DNA of 64,000 nucleotides from Episyrphus balteatus (GCF_945859705.1 NC_079137.1:57010552-57074551); one strand, 5' to 3'; shown: positions 11,194 to 23,941, counted from the first letter of the stretch. Program-made: numbers and translations. Notes: a model not told the origin generated them from the sequence alone.

Positions 11194-13119
11194 TTTAAAC
11201 AAATTGTTTAAAAAATATTTACTGTAACTGTAATAGACCCTTTCAATAAAACTGGTATTGCCTGTTTTATATCTGTTTTTTTTTTTTAACTTACTTTCTC
11301 TTATCAGTAGGTTCTGCAAATATTTTCTCAATTTCAAAAAATTATTCCCAAGTAACGTGTTTAGTTTATACAACAAAACTATAATCTTATCTAAAATCAC
11401 CTAAAAGGATATAAGATCTCTTCAATTTTAAGTACATAATTACCCAGTAAAAACCCAACGCACTCATAACTCAGAAGTGTTTTTGATAAAATCAAGGATT
11501 CAAGTAGAGGCCAAACTAACCAATTTGGAAAATTTAACCAAAAAAAGGCAGGCTAATTTAAGATTCACGATAAATAATTATCTTTCATCACTTTTTCTTT
11601 GGTAGTTTGCAGTAAATCATTGCGAAAAAATTACCTCTTCAAATAGTTTTTCTAAACTATCTCAAACTTTTAATCATCCTTATTTGCAGTAGATCGATAT
11701 GCGTCTTTAAGGACATCTTAACTTCGTTTCATATCAAGAAAACATCTGTAATTTGAGACTTTATTGAGGAGCTCTTAGGATGGATTTGCTTAGATAGCAA
11801 TCAGTGCATCAGGATTGAAAAATTCCATTCATTGTAGGCGTATATTGACAAATCCCTTCTTCATCTGTCTCCAGGACGAAGAAAAGGATCTCTCTATCTA
11901 TGCAAGGGTTATCGCATCGATCGATCTAAATATTTTGAAAATACTTTTGCTTCAAGAGTGCAACAATTGTTTACTATAGACTTTTTCTCTTCAATGCACA
12001 TCACTCAATCCAATCCTTCGCATGCATCACTGGTATCCTACTTATCCCTTCTTATAAAGTAGTCAGTCATTGCCGGTTGTAAAAATAATAAAAATGTCCT
12101 TTAGGGCATATTGCATTATATCCTTCTGTGTGTCTTCGTCTTCGAAGTATGCGAATTACAATTGTTTAGTGAGTGAATGTGGCTCTTTCTTTGAAAATCC
12201 TCGAGATAAGATCAAAATTTACGGATAATGGATGAAGGATCAGATATGTCTTAAGACGAAAAAAAAAAAAGTGAGTCTTGCAAAAGACAAATACACCCTC
12301 AGGAGTTTCCTGTCTATTTTTTTTTATTCTATTCGAGTTGGAAAAAATAATAAAAATCGTGTGATATTGTTATTATTACTGATAAATGGAGAATATAGAG
12401 AATTCAAAGGATACGGATTGATATATTGTTGAAATACAATAATAAAAGATATGTGGACACAATTGAGTTTTACTGATGCATGAATCCGAATGAAAGGATC
12501 TTCGTTTTCGTTTTTTGTCTGGTTTTGGATTTGGTCAACCTCAGTACGGTTGGTTGATTTTTTGGGCTGCTTATGGGCGTATTGTGGGACAAAATATACA
12601 CCGAAAAAATATAGATTTTGTTGTTTGTTTGAATGGAGTTATACTGAAGACGTGAGTTTGTTGTTGAATAGAGTTTTTATTATATTCGATTGCTGACATA
12701 TTCAATTGGTATATGTTTTGGTGTGGAAATTCATATTTTTTTGAATAAGAAAACAATTAAATGGAAATAGGTATGTTTTTTTTTTCTCGAATGTTTGTTT
12801 AAGGAATACAAATTTATTTTCAAAACTGTGGGAAGGTAAATAGAAATGTTTTGAAATGTATTATTATTTTATGGACAGAGTCCTTTTTTGAATATGAACA
12901 CCCAACGGGTTCATATTTCATGGGCATACGTGGGACATTTAATGCATTTTTATAAAGATTTCTTTAGATTTTAGAATTTATGCTACAATTAATATTGGTT
13001 AGTAGCTGTTATATGGGATACCTTTGGCCTTTTCATATGAAGAACTAGAGGAAAAACAGCACAAGTCCAGATGTGGTATCGGCTGCCAGCTTTTGTTTAT
13101 AAAATTTAAATGTTTTCAC
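11194..13119. other. Unique DNA, no gene seen
   Basis: 11700-12230 is the least AT-biased part and looks single-copy. No exon can be supported. Small ORFs at 12232, 12490 and 12571 overlap each other on both strands and lack domains. Confidence 0.45.
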
Positions 13120-13510
13120 ACAAAAAAAAAAATGATTTTCCGCTTAAATTAAGTGGATTTCTTTTAGTTTTGCACATTCAAGAAATCAAGAAGTTTTATT
13201 CGCTTAATTTAAGACGGAAGTAATCCTGGCAAAAAACTATTCAGAAATTCGGTTAATTTAATGCGGAATCCGCTTTTTTTATGTGATCTTTTTTCCTTTC
13301 CTTGTGGTTACTCCATGAAACCTTACATGAAATATCTTTAAATTAAAATTGAAACAACGCAAAAAGTATTTTAATTTTTGTCAGACTTCAGCTTTTGTTG
13401 CATTTTATCACTCCAATTTTCAACAGTGAAATAGCACGTAGGTCAAGCATTCTACTTGTGACCCACTAGTTGTAAGTTGGATCTCAATGGCTGTCAATTT
13501 TTTCTGCTTT
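13120..13510 (+). repeat. Dispersed GCTTAATTTAA repeat, copy 2, with a tRNA-like segment
   Basis: Homologous to the inverse of 5560-5945. At 13432-13495 the spacing of TAGCACGTAGG (A-box-like) and AGTTGGATCTC (B-box-like, 43 bases on) resembles a degenerate tRNA/pol III promoter, so a tRNA-derived SINE origin is possible. The anticodon stem is poor, and copy 1 lacks most of this segment. Low certainty on the SINE idea; good on the homology. Confidence 0.4.
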
Positions 13511-13649
13511 TTAGTTTGAATTTTTTTTCAAAACTGAAACAACTTTGATTTATTTCAAAATTATCATCTTCAACGCAATATCGTTCCAAAAAATAGATTA
13601 ATTACCGAGGCTTTTAAGTTGTTTTTTTCCCTCAGTGCCCATTATTTGA

Positions 13650-13935
13650 TGTGTTTTTAATCCTTCAAGGTACCTACATATTTTTTTGGACCAAAGTCTC
13701 GAAAAATCATTTTGGTTTACAGATACAATATAATTTTTTCAGATTTTTGAAAAAAATTCAAGGGGTACCCCTTGCCGAAAAAAAATTGATTTTAAAAAAT
13801 TTCCTCCAAATTCATCGATTGAGACATCAAAAGAAAGGTCTCTTTAAGCATTATTCATAACTCAAATCCAATAGCTTTTTGAAGGTCTAGTTGCAGAGTT
13901 ATTTGCACCCGAACAATTTTTCTTACATTCATAGT
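13650..13935 (-). repeat. ~306-bp GGTACC-rich repeat family, inverted copy 3
   Basis: Contains AAGGGGTACCCCTTGCCGAA, AAAAATTTCCTCCAAATTCA and ATTATTCATAACTCAAATCC, the inverse order of the units at 2415 and 9255. Confidence 0.65.
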
Positions 13936-15603
13936 ATGCAACTTAAATTCTTGTATAAAAAGGAATCTTTATAAAACAAATTTTGAAGATCGTTAGATCC
14001 GTTTTTTTTTAATAATTTCTTATGCATTTAAAATGTTTTTAAGATTTTGCAAAAAAAAAAAGATTGTATATGCCATTTAAAAAAAAATATTATTTAAGAC
14101 TTTTTATTTTACATAAACTCTTTAAAGGAAAGAACATACTATTTATCCTAGAAATAATCTCGACGATAAAAATGTTAATGATTTTAAAAATCCTCCCCTA
14201 ATAGTTTATAACCTTAATTCCAAATAAGCCTGTCAATCATCGTTTATAGCTCATATCAGGGTCCCTTTTCAGTCCCTCGATTTCAAGTCAAACATATTCA
14301 AATTACAATGAACTGTGTTTATGACCTAAAAACGAAAACACATGGTCCCGATTTCGAAGGGCACCATCAAGATTATGAAACGTACCACACACCACATGAA
14401 TCAAAATCGAACCGTCTCGTTTAACACTTGAAAAATTGAAATAAAAAAAAATTTGAAAATCTTCGACAGGTCCTTTTTGACGGAACATAAACAAAAAACA
14501 ATGCAACACACATGAAATACTATCTTCGAACGTCTTGGTTGGGCTTCAAATCCATAAATTGTCGGTTATGGATGAACTGTTGTGTTTAACTGTGCGATCT
14601 GTATGTCAGAATGTCAGAACGTAATATTTATAATTGCTTGATTTAGACGAATAAGAAAAAAATTGTTATGTCTGGGTTTGGCTGATGGAGTCATATTACA
14701 ATGTTTTTTCTAGGGTTCAAACGAAATAAATGCACAATTCGAAATAACACAAATAGAGTGCCTTGCTATCGACTTGTCAGCGACGAATTGAACACTTGTT
14801 TTGATAAAATGGAAATTGTTGTTTCGACACAAACTTATTAGAAAATTTGGGATCGCCACCTGCTTTTTTTTTCTATCAAAAAAGAAAATGGAAACTAGAA
14901 CATGCATATTCAATTTATGTTGACACTTTCAATTTATCTTTTCTCAGGGAACACATTGTCTGAAAAGATGTTGTGGGTTGAACGGTTTACCACTTCTTGG
15001 CGACTAGAGTTGAAACTATAAATTATAAAATAAAAAACTCAAAATTGTTCCAATACATTTATTTTATTACACCAATTTCATTGACACAATATCACTTATT
15101 TTTGTAAATTAGAAAATTCCACCCAATTCATTATCAGCAGTTGAATCCAAAACAGGACTTTTTGGATTGCAAGAAGGATCTGTACTCATGCAAAAAATTT
15201 TATCGGATTCTATCACAGAAATTAAGAACAAAAATCCCAAGGATATAATTTGTATTCGGTTATTTTTAATTAATTCCATAGATAACTTTAAACTTGTCAT
15301 TTTTAGTTCAAGAATTAAAATTAAACTAAAATAAGTGAAGACAACGCACTGTTTTGTTAATAAAAGTTAAAATTCTTAAAACACTTGTGTAAATACCGAG
15401 CTTATCTCATTTAATAGCTTTTAATTAACTATTTTTCATGAAACAAAAGGAAAAAGAAATGAAAACGTGAGGGAGTAATAATACAAGTTTTTATGTTGTT
15501 TTTGAATTTTAATGAACATTTTCATTTTCCGGAACAAAAATACAGCAGTATCAATCCAAAAATAGAAAAATAAGTTGAAATACAAAAGTGATCAAGTTCC
15601 CAA
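13936..15603. other. Unique DNA, no gene seen
   Basis: Single-copy appearance with short chance ORFs (14303, 14710 and 15109, all reverse). None carries a recognisable motif. Confidence 0.45.
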
Positions 15604-15692
15604 GAGGCGATGAGAATATGAGAGTATGAGACTTTTAAAAATTAAAAGTCTTCATGGAGTAAACATCAGGCTTCAAGAAGTAAAATCGCCTC
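15604..15692. repeat. Fold-back with an orphan satellite-like word
   Basis: GAGGCGAT (15604) pairs with ATCGCCTC (15685-15692). Inside is a perfect 10-bp stem AGACTTTTAA/TTAAAAGTCT (15629-15651). It is followed by TCTTCATGGAGTAAA, the inverse of TTTACTCCATGAAGA, a core word of the 72-bp satellite at 36.8-45.2 kb. No gene. Confidence 0.5.
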
Positions 15693-15712
15693 TATGAATC
15701 TATGAGAATTAA

Positions 15713-16728
15713 AATAAAATGCACGACTGGGTCGCACGAACTTGCTCTTGGAGTTAAAGTTGCTTACATTTTTAAGACTTTTTATATAGAAATTTGGAAA
15801 AAAAAAAAAATAAAATTCGTTTAAAAAAAAAATAAAATAAAATCTGAAATTAAATTGCCCTCCAAAAGAAGTATGCAGTTTTGATTGATATATTAACGTG
15901 CATTTTTAGAAAAAAAATTTTCAAAATCGTTAGAGCCGTTTTTTAAAAAAACAATTTTTTATAAATAATTTTTTGGAAAAAAAGTTTTAAAATAAAATTG
16001 TAATGCCATTTTCTAGACATCACTAATCAACATCTAAAAACAAAATTTCAAAAAAATTCAATGTCCCGTTTTCGAAAATTTGATTTTTCAAAAAAAAATT
16101 TTCAAATTTTTTTTTAAATATCCAAAAATTATTTTTTTGGAAATTTAATTTTTGGTTTATATTTAAATTATATAAATGCTTCTTCACAAAAAGTTTCGTT
16201 GAAATCGAATAAGAAGTTTCGGAGATATTCGAATTTGAAAAAAACGGTTCTATGGCAGGTACCGTTAATAACGATTTTCGAAAAAAAAATTTTCATTGAA
16301 ATATAGACCTCAGCTTAAAACTAATATTTGAATTTTTTAAACAAAATCGTTGGAGCCGTTTTTGAGATATTTCAATTTTACTAAAATCGGTATATGACAA
16401 GTACCGTTATTTTTGGTCCAAAAAAATTAATTCCAAAAACCCCTCTGGAGAGTCGCCAAATAACGCTACATACCAAGTTTGACATTAATCGGTCCATCCG
16501 TTTAGGCTGTAGCTCCTTATACAGACAGACAGACAGACAGACAGACTGACAGACTGACAGACTGACAGACAGACTGACAGACAGACAGACAGACAGACAG
16601 ACGGACTTCCGGGACCCACTTTTTTGGCATTGTCTACCATCGTAATGTCATGGAAAAATGTTATCTCAACTTTTTTTTTTTGTACGAATGCATAACTTGA
16701 TATATAGTACCTATATCGCAAGTAAAAA
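15713..16728 (-). mobile_element. Helentron/DINE-1-like element, copy 1
   Basis: Reverse-oriented full copy: TGCACGACTGGGTCGCACG hairpin end at the left, the CAGA/CTGT-type microsatellite at 16521-16603, and the CTATATCGCAAGTAAAAA terminus at the right. The microsatellite mixes CAGA and CTGA units (GTCY on the other strand). The ORF at 16485-16721 with a run of CLSV residues is simply the translated microsatellite. Confidence 0.75.
16521..16603. repeat. (CAGA/CTGA)n microsatellite, GTCY type
   Basis: Tetranucleotide tract of about 20 units inside Helentron-like copy 1. GTCY tracts at the same internal place recur in copies 2 and 4, so this is part of the element and not an independent locus. 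Confidence 0.9.
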
Positions 16729-17636
16729 GTGGTTGTCTGTTAGGTCGGTTTAAGGAGATAAAAAAAATTGAAAAATATTTGTCTGTCTACTCTTTTGCTT
16801 ACAAAATTTAATTATGATAAGACCATTTCATAGTGTGATATTTATGCTTAAGATAATGTATTTGTTCGTTGTGAAAACAATCATATGTTCAGTAAAATGC
16901 GAAATAAATTACATTTTTCCAGCATTTTTTTTTTTCAATTTTTATTTGAAAAGTATAACAAAAAAAAAAAAAAATTACCATCTAAAAGCCTTCAACAAGA
17001 AATTATAGTTAAGTCTAAATGTTGCATTAAAAGTTAATAGGGGCATTCCATGAAAAATGATAACTTTTTATAACTAGGAAAAGGAGTAATAGATGGAATT
17101 TATTCCAATGACAAAATTTCTTTAAAGGCAGATAAATCTTTGTCAAGAGTAAACAAGTGTTTGCGAACTTAACTCCTAAATTTATATTCACCCAGCCAAA
17201 CTTTTCATCAAGATTTAAGTAAAAATAAATGCATAAACTTGGTTGATTTAATGTCGTTTACGTTACGCAACATAATGTATCTAATTTATAGTAACTATAT
17301 TTGTTAAACTGAGACTTGTGGACGCTTCATTACATAGAAGGGACGATCTTAAATTATTTCTAAATGTTCAAATCGATCTAAAAACTGTTACGGCGTTTAA
17401 AATTTATTTCAAACAACAAGAAACATGCAAAAATTTCATCTACGTTACAATAGAAAGCTCCAATAATGATTTTTTTTAAATCACTAATTTCTCGCATGAA
17501 ATAAACGAAAAAAAAATTTTTTTTTCCTTTATACAACGTTTTGTCAATGTTTTTATATACAAATCTTATATGAATTTTATACTATTTAAAAGCTTATTGC
17601 ATCATCTAAAAATACTCACTACAATGAAGTATGTGC
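16729..17636. other. AT-rich DNA, no gene seen
   Basis: A/T runs and a weak relative of the ACAACCTATAAT family at about 17520-17605 (ATATGAATTTTATACTATTT, AAAAGCTTATTGCATCATCT). Confidence 0.4.
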
Positions 17637-17850
17637 AAAACTAAAAATACGCTTTTATCACGCATAAAATAATTTAATTGAATTATAGGAAATGGTAAGG
17701 TCAAAAAGCGTAGAGCACTTTTTTCAAACTTTATAAAATACAAGCAACAAAAATGCGCTCTACGCTTTTAGACATTTCCAATAAGCCAATTAAATTATTT
17801 CATTGTTTTTATAGTGCGTGATAAAAGCGTACTTTTAGTTTTTTAAATTA
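17637..17850. repeat. Small palindromic MITE-like fold-back
   Basis: The left arm (AAAACTAAAAATACGCTTTT, ATCACGCATAAAATAATTTA, AAAAAGCGTAGAGC) is inverted in the right arm (GCTCTACGCTTTTAGACATT, AATTAAATTATTTCATTG, GTGCGTGATAAAAGCGTACT). Loop of about 35 bp, no ORF. Confidence 0.75.
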
Positions 17851-18309
17851 AATATATTATTTTTTACTTTTTTAGTATTATCATGATAGAAAGTAGGTTC
17901 AATTCGATTTGGGTTGTATTAGCCTCCATAGCCCCTCTCTTTCGCTCGAACGTGCAAGGCTAAAATTGATTTGCGGTCCTTCAAGCACCCCAATGCCCCT
18001 CCCCAGGATCCAGAACACCAAAATATTGTGTTGTCATCCAAACTACATTTATGTACAAAGTTCAAGTTTGATACGATAAGTGGAAGTGGGTCAAAATTAA
18101 GTTCCAAGATTTTATTACATTGTTAGTTAGTTACAAGCGAAGTTAATAAAAGCGCATTAAAAAAAAGCTGGGAATGTTTTGAATGCAATCAATTTTCATC
18201 AAGAAAAAAAAACTTTTTTTCTTGCATTCATGGTATAAAAAGAGAAGGTATGATCATTAGAAAAAAGTCTGTATCAAGAACTGTCAGATGAAAGAAAAAA
18301 AAGATGGCT

Positions 18310-18720
18310 TCTTAGATTTTTGAAGTTATACTTCTTATGGGACGGTGGGTATGAAAATTTGTTTTTTGACAAGAATGTCAAAGGGATTATGACGCGATCG
18401 CCTTCTCCGAGGCAATTGGGCGGGCTGTCGTTTCACCTTTAGAGTTGGTAGTACCTATTTTAGTATTTAAAAATGCAGAACGCCGCAGTACGCTAAATAA
18501 AACACAAAACACGTGGCAAGTTACATGTCTTAGCATCAAAAAATTTCCTAAGATCACCATAAGCTGAGATTGTTAAAAAAATACGCTGTTTGATTATTTT
18601 AATAATAATATAAAACAAAAATAATAAAAATTAAAAATATCAAATGAAATTCATTTAATAAACGGAAGTACCTATAACTTCAGTCGCGTGTACATGCGTG
18701 TACACACTCTTTTTTTAAAG
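18310..18720 (+). mobile_element. GAAGTTATACTTCT-ended element, copy 1 (uninterrupted)
   Basis: Shares GAAGTTATACTTCTTATGGG, TTTTTGACAAGAATGTCAAA, CTGTCGTTTCACCTTTAGAG, AAAAATATCAAATGAAATTC and AACTTCAGTCGCGTGTACAT with the copy at 30690-33165. The short inverted terminal motif (GAAGTTATACTTC / near-inverse at 18670-18682) suggests a TIR element. No coding capacity. Confidence 0.62.
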
Positions 18721-18869
18721 CTGCCTTATTGAAATAGTTGTTGTAAAAAATTTTGGAAATTGTTGTTGCTTTTGACTTAACCAAATTAAACCTCAAACAC
18801 TTATTACTCCATTTTGTAAAACAGCGACTCTAATGATCATACCTTGTCTTTTTATACAATGCCTTGCAT

Positions 18870-19060
18870 TAACTTTTTGTCCATTTTTTTTTTATAAATC
18901 AACTTTCTGTACATTTTATACCACCGGAGAGTTTATTGTTTCATCTTTAAATATATCCCTCAAAAATATACATATGTATGTAAGGCGCTTGCAACAAAAA
19001 ACTTATTTTTTTTTTAAATCTGTCGATGTCGAAATTTAAAACTGAGATTATGGTGTGTTC
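18870..19060 (+). repeat. Dispersed ACAACCTATAAT repeat, copy 2
   Basis: TTTTATACCACCGGAGAGTT, ATTGTTTCATCTTTAAATAT, TCGATGTCGAAATTTAAAAC and TGAGATTATGG match the order of copy 1. Diverged. Confidence 0.55.
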
Positions 19061-19167
19061 TTCACTTTTTGTGCTTTTTCCATTTTAGATTGTGTAGCTG
19101 GTATATAAGAATGAAAAATTATAAAAAAAAAACTCCATATTAGACCATTAATTTTGTTTTTCATTAT

Positions 19168-20390
19168 AGGGGTATTCATGCAACGTTGTAAACTCTGGGT
19201 AAAGGTACCTGGTAAAATTACACGGTGTAACACTGAAAATATACGCGGGCGCAGACCTATCAGGTTTTGTAGAGCTAGTCGCACTGAATGCGAAACGGTA
19301 TTTGAAAATCCCCTAACACCCCCAAAATTTGGAGTTAGGGGCAAAAAACGGTTTTTTGGACCTTCACTTATTGAAAAAATTCTAGCTTCGTCAATTTTTT
19401 ACCTATTTTCGATGTGAAAACATCAATTTAAAACAAAAAAAATTTTACAGTTTCTGATAGAAGATAAATATACCTTTTCAACAATGTTTATACATGTAAC
19501 TTACCCGACCACTTAGAATTTATAAACTGTCAAAGTTCAAAAATTCCATTTTGTTCGTCATTTGCCCAACTTCGGCATCAATTTAAAGTATATGTTTTCA
19601 AAACAACATGCTATTTAAAAAATATATTCTAAAACTTTATCTATTTTCCAATCAATCGAGGTATTTTTTATGAAAATCACTTCAAAATTGGCTTAGAAAA
19701 AAAAATTTTTCGATTTCAACCCAGATACAGAAATTCGAACTTTTACGTAAAGAACAAAAATTTTGTTTCGGCACGTAGTAGGATAACTTGGGAACGAGGA
19801 TTTGATAACGAGTTTTTGTAGAGGAGCTCAATACAAACATTTTTTTCTTTGGGAGGGTGGTCTATCTCCCCCCGTTTAGGTGGGAGGGGCATTTTTCTAA
19901 AAAAAATTATCAAAATAAAAAAAAAATTATTAAAAAACAACGGCAACACTTACAGTAATAAATGATACCATTTCCGAAAGGCAAAATTGTACATTTGATT
20001 TTAATTTTTGAATCAATATAATATAACCAATAGTTTTAAAAATAGGCGAAAAAAATTTTTTTAAACTCATTTTATACTATTTTTGTCCAGACTGCGAATT
20101 TTAGTAAAAAAAATTACTCACCCAGAAAAATACCTCAATTGATTCCTTATCAAACAGTGAAAACTATATGTTTCTATGTCTTCTAGTTTTTGAGTTTCGT
20201 AATCAGTACGACTAGCTTTACAAAACCTGATAGGTCTCCGCCCGCGTATATTTTGAAACCTCATTTTTGTAACACCGTGTTATTAACATGGTAAGTGAAC
20301 TGTCAAATCCATTTAAAATTACGACACATTTACCACTTTACTAAGATTAAAAGGATTACCCAGAATTTACACCGTGTCATGAATACTCTT
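19168..20390. mobile_element. Outer GGGTATTCATG inverted repeat enclosing the CACGGTGT element
   Basis: 19171-19203 (GGTATTCATG, GTAAACTCTGGGTAA) is inverted at 20357-20388 (TTACCCAGAATTTACACCG, CATGAATAC). Excluding the 1059-bp inner element, the host is only about 160 bp, a very small MITE. The outer right end itself contains CACCGTGT (inverse ACACGGTG), so the two repeats may be related and not independent. Confidence 0.6.
19221..20279. mobile_element. CACGGTGT TIR element, complete copy 2 (1059 bp)
   Basis: The left end CACGGTGTAACACTG and the right end (reverse complement CACGGTGTTACAAAAATG) head terminal inverted repeats of about 75-90 bp that include ATATACGCGGGCG and AGACCTATCAGGTTTTGTA. 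A 3-bp TTA duplication flanks it (19218-19220, 20280-20282). CAC termini with a 3-bp duplication would fit a CACTA/EnSpm-like MITE, but the superfamily is uncertain. No transposase. Confidence 0.75.
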
Positions 20391-22740
20391 ATTATCTGTC
20401 CATTAATATGTCTCCAATTTCTTTAAAAACTGTCCCCTATCCATAATATCCACTTTCCTTACATTGTTTTTAGAAAACGGTTTATAATTCAGTACATACG
20501 TTTTTTTTTTACTTTTTCAACACTTTTTCATGCTTCCAACAAATTTATTTATGAATTTTACCAAATTCAATTCCCTACGACTTACTATTTAGGAAATACA
20601 TTTCTTGACCATGTCATTGTACTCCTATTTACACTATTTGATGATTGAATTTTAAAAAATCCTATTCACTTTCCTTTTAAATTAGCTATTGTATTTTCTG
20701 TCTTAAATAATAGGACTTGACGTTATATGACTTTGCCTTTAAGAAGATTTGCACCACACAGATTTGATACCCGTAAGCTCAGGCGTAACATGAGGATGAG
20801 TCACGTTTTTTCATGTATGCAGCCGTGTTTTATCGCTTTAGAAGATGTTATCACGTCAATACAGTTTCTGTATTCTTCAGTGTGATGCATATAATGAATT
20901 GGTAGCCAGTTACATAATAATTCACATAAAAAAAAGTAAATAAATATGACCTCAGGGGTCCCAACCAAATAAATTGCTTTTTTAAAATAATCTTAGCGAA
21001 AATTAAAAAAAAAAGTAAAGCGTATACGCCCCCAAAATTTAGTCTTGCCTCCATGAAGAAATGGCATCCAGAATTAAAAAATTGTGCATGAAATTACGAG
21101 ACTTTACGAAATCGAAGGATACGAGTACCATGAAATTGAAAATGTTTCATGAAATAAAATGATAACATAAAATGACTTTAATAAAATGACTTTTATAAAA
21201 GAGTCTAGCAAAATAGTCTCTCTGGTTGAAACTTTTAATGTCATGTGGCCTTAATATGATTTTTGAAAGCCGATTTAGGTTAATATAATTGATGAAGATT
21301 TGATACAGTACAATCTAATACCTAATCCTTTGAATTTTTTTGACAGATGGACCGATGATGTCTAGAAGCCAAACCTCCTTAAATTTTCATATTTTGATTA
21401 CCTACCTTAAATTATTTTTGATTAGTCCATCTTATTGAAACCACACAAACCACTGAATTTTCTGTCAGTGTCCTCCTCCATTTTCACAATTAAACCAACA
21501 TGTCAATACCATGCTTTTTCTATAACCAACACCAGATTGTTCGAAAATGTTGTTAGTTTATTACGTAAGCGTTTGAATTCGCGCCAAAATTGTATGACAA
21601 AATCCGCATTATGTCGCCTCGTTTGATGCACATCCATCCTTATTTTTTCATCCGTGATTCACTATACAAGTCCCTGTTGTTCACTTGCGTTTAACCTCGA
21701 AGAGCGGCAGAGGAAAGGACGATGATGATTATACTCAACTGATTGGTGGCACAACTAAGACATGAAAGATGATTAGGTATCGTCTCCTGGCAATTATTTC
21801 ATTTATTACAGATCCGTTTACGGTTGCTTTAGCATCATCATCAACAAAAAAAAAGTGAGTAATCTCATCCTTAGAGTTTGCTTTTGTTTGGATAAAATTT
21901 GATCCTTAAAAATTTTTTTTTCTTTATTTTTGACACGACATCGACATGGCATTTCGTGTTAACTTCAAACTAAAGGTATGCAATTATAATGTCCCTGAAA
22001 AGCAAAAAATTGAGAGAAAGCAGCCAGCTAACAATCATGTTCCTGCCGATATAATAGTTATCCTGTTGTGTAATTATTTTGTCGAATAAATTGATCCTTC
22101 TTCGGTTTGGGATTCTAAGGTTTTTGTGTGTAACCCCTCAATTGTCCTTTAAAACCCGATTGGTGTTTGTTTCGTTCAAAACTTATATAGGTCTAGGATA
22201 GATACGAATATGGCTTTGGCTTGTTGTACAAACAATGCCTCCCAAGGCCTTTTGTTTGCCCAAAACATTTGATAACAACAAATGACAATATTTGAAAGGT
22301 ATACCAACACATAAATAAAAATATTATATCCTGTTGCGCTTGTCTGTATTATACCTACATTTTAATCTCAGATTGGGTAAGTAGTAAAGTAAAGTGATGT
22401 GTCCTTTATTTTTTTTTTTTTCATTTTTTCTTGAATTGAAATTAACATTGTCGATCCCTATCTATGAAAAAAAAGAATCTAAGGAATTATTCTTATTGTC
22501 TGGTAATGTCTGTAGGGAGGATTTCAATTTTAACAGAGGTTCTTTTTTATATGATAAATAATTGTTTCTTTTATTTCGATGATAACTTGCATTGCATGTC
22601 CTTTTTGGTGAGTCATTATCAGTCAGATAACAGTTTTATGAGGCAGGATGTGCAAATAAAATAATCCATATTATTTTTCAAAATTCACAGAACTCTGATA
22701 AAGAACCTAAAAATTTAATATATTTCAACTGAGGCTTTTA
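20391..22740. other. Mostly unique DNA, no gene seen
   Basis: 21640-22300 is the most complex stretch (for example GAAGAGCGGCAGAGGAAAGG at 21700). Exon-like reading was not found in any frame longer than about 65 codons. Could be intronic or regulatory host DNA (inference). Confidence 0.4.
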
Positions 22741-23744
22741 ATTGCACCCCCAAATTCTATTTTTTCAAACCTGCCTGGTACCTGGGGCAATCAGGTTAGC
22801 CCAGGATAGCCCAACATTTTATTTCGTTAATCCACCCTTAGTTCTAAAATAAATTATAAAGGAATTAATTTTTTTTTACCTCAAAAATCATAAAAAAAAA
22901 AATTTATTTGTTCAGTGTAAAAATTGTTGGGGTTGCACTGTAGCTCGTTTTCCCAACGATAGTCCAGGATAGTATAACTTTTGTTTTCTTTATTACACTA
23001 TTTTTTCAAAAGATACTACCAAAAACATTTTTTCATATCAGAAACCGAAAAAATTGATTTTTTTTCCTGCTAAAAAATTGCTAGTTTGAAACAGTGGTTT
23101 GTTTGCCCAAGGTTAGCCCAGGATAGCTCATTTTTCATTTTTGCTATCCTGTGCTTAGTTTGAAAATTATAGAAGTATGTATAAGTTTTTATTCACTTAA
23201 CAAAAAAAAAAAAAATAGTACGCATACACCACAGTGACCGTTTTAATTTATAATTTAGAAAAAGTATATTCACTGGTGTGTACATTGTGCCCCAAATGTT
23301 ATTTATTTGAGTTGTTACTTGATTGAATGTAGTCCATTAAACATCCCAGTTAAGAAGCTTAAGTTGACATTTCACCTTAAAAACTACAACATACAAATAT
23401 TTTTCAATTGAAAAAACAAATGATTTTTTTGGTTTGTCATATGAGAAACTAGAAAAGCAACATACATACTTCAAATTACCAACCTCTTAAAAATCCAAAT
23501 TTGTTTTTTTTTTTTTTGTTCAGTGAAAATTGAAAAATTGTAAATTTCTCAATTTACCTACCCAATTTTTACACTGCAAAAAAAAAAAATTTTGATTTTT
23601 AAAAAGTTGGTAATTTCAACAAAAAAGTTTTTTGTCATAATTTTTGAACTAAGGGCGTGCTTACAAAAAAAAAATCGTGTGCAATTCACACGTGGTTGAA
23701 GTGAAACCTTAAAAATCATTTAAAAAAAAATCGAAAATATCATC

Positions 23745-23880
23745 ACTTTTTTTATACGACAACCTACAATAAATTTTATACCATCTGAAAGCTTATTGTT
23801 TCAGCTCAAAATATTTATATCGACCATGTCAATACAACATCTACAAAAAGATCTAGAATTTTTTTAACCCAATTAGTTTT
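23745..23880 (+). repeat. Dispersed ACAACCTATAAT repeat, copy 3 (left of the fold-back element)
   Basis: ACGACAACCTACAATAAATT, ACCATCTGAAAGCTTATTGT, CGACCATGTCAATACAACAT. It lies about 50 bp left of the fold-back insertion; copy 4 lies just right of it. Confidence 0.55.
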
Positions 23881-23941
23881 CATAAAAAAAGCAAAACAAT
23901 CGATCTCTTTTCTCTTCTAACGCCATTAAATGAATCCGTAA

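Noticed and set aside
16485..16721. ORF with a CLSVCLSV run
   Set aside because: Translation of the GTCY microsatellite in a Helentron-like element.
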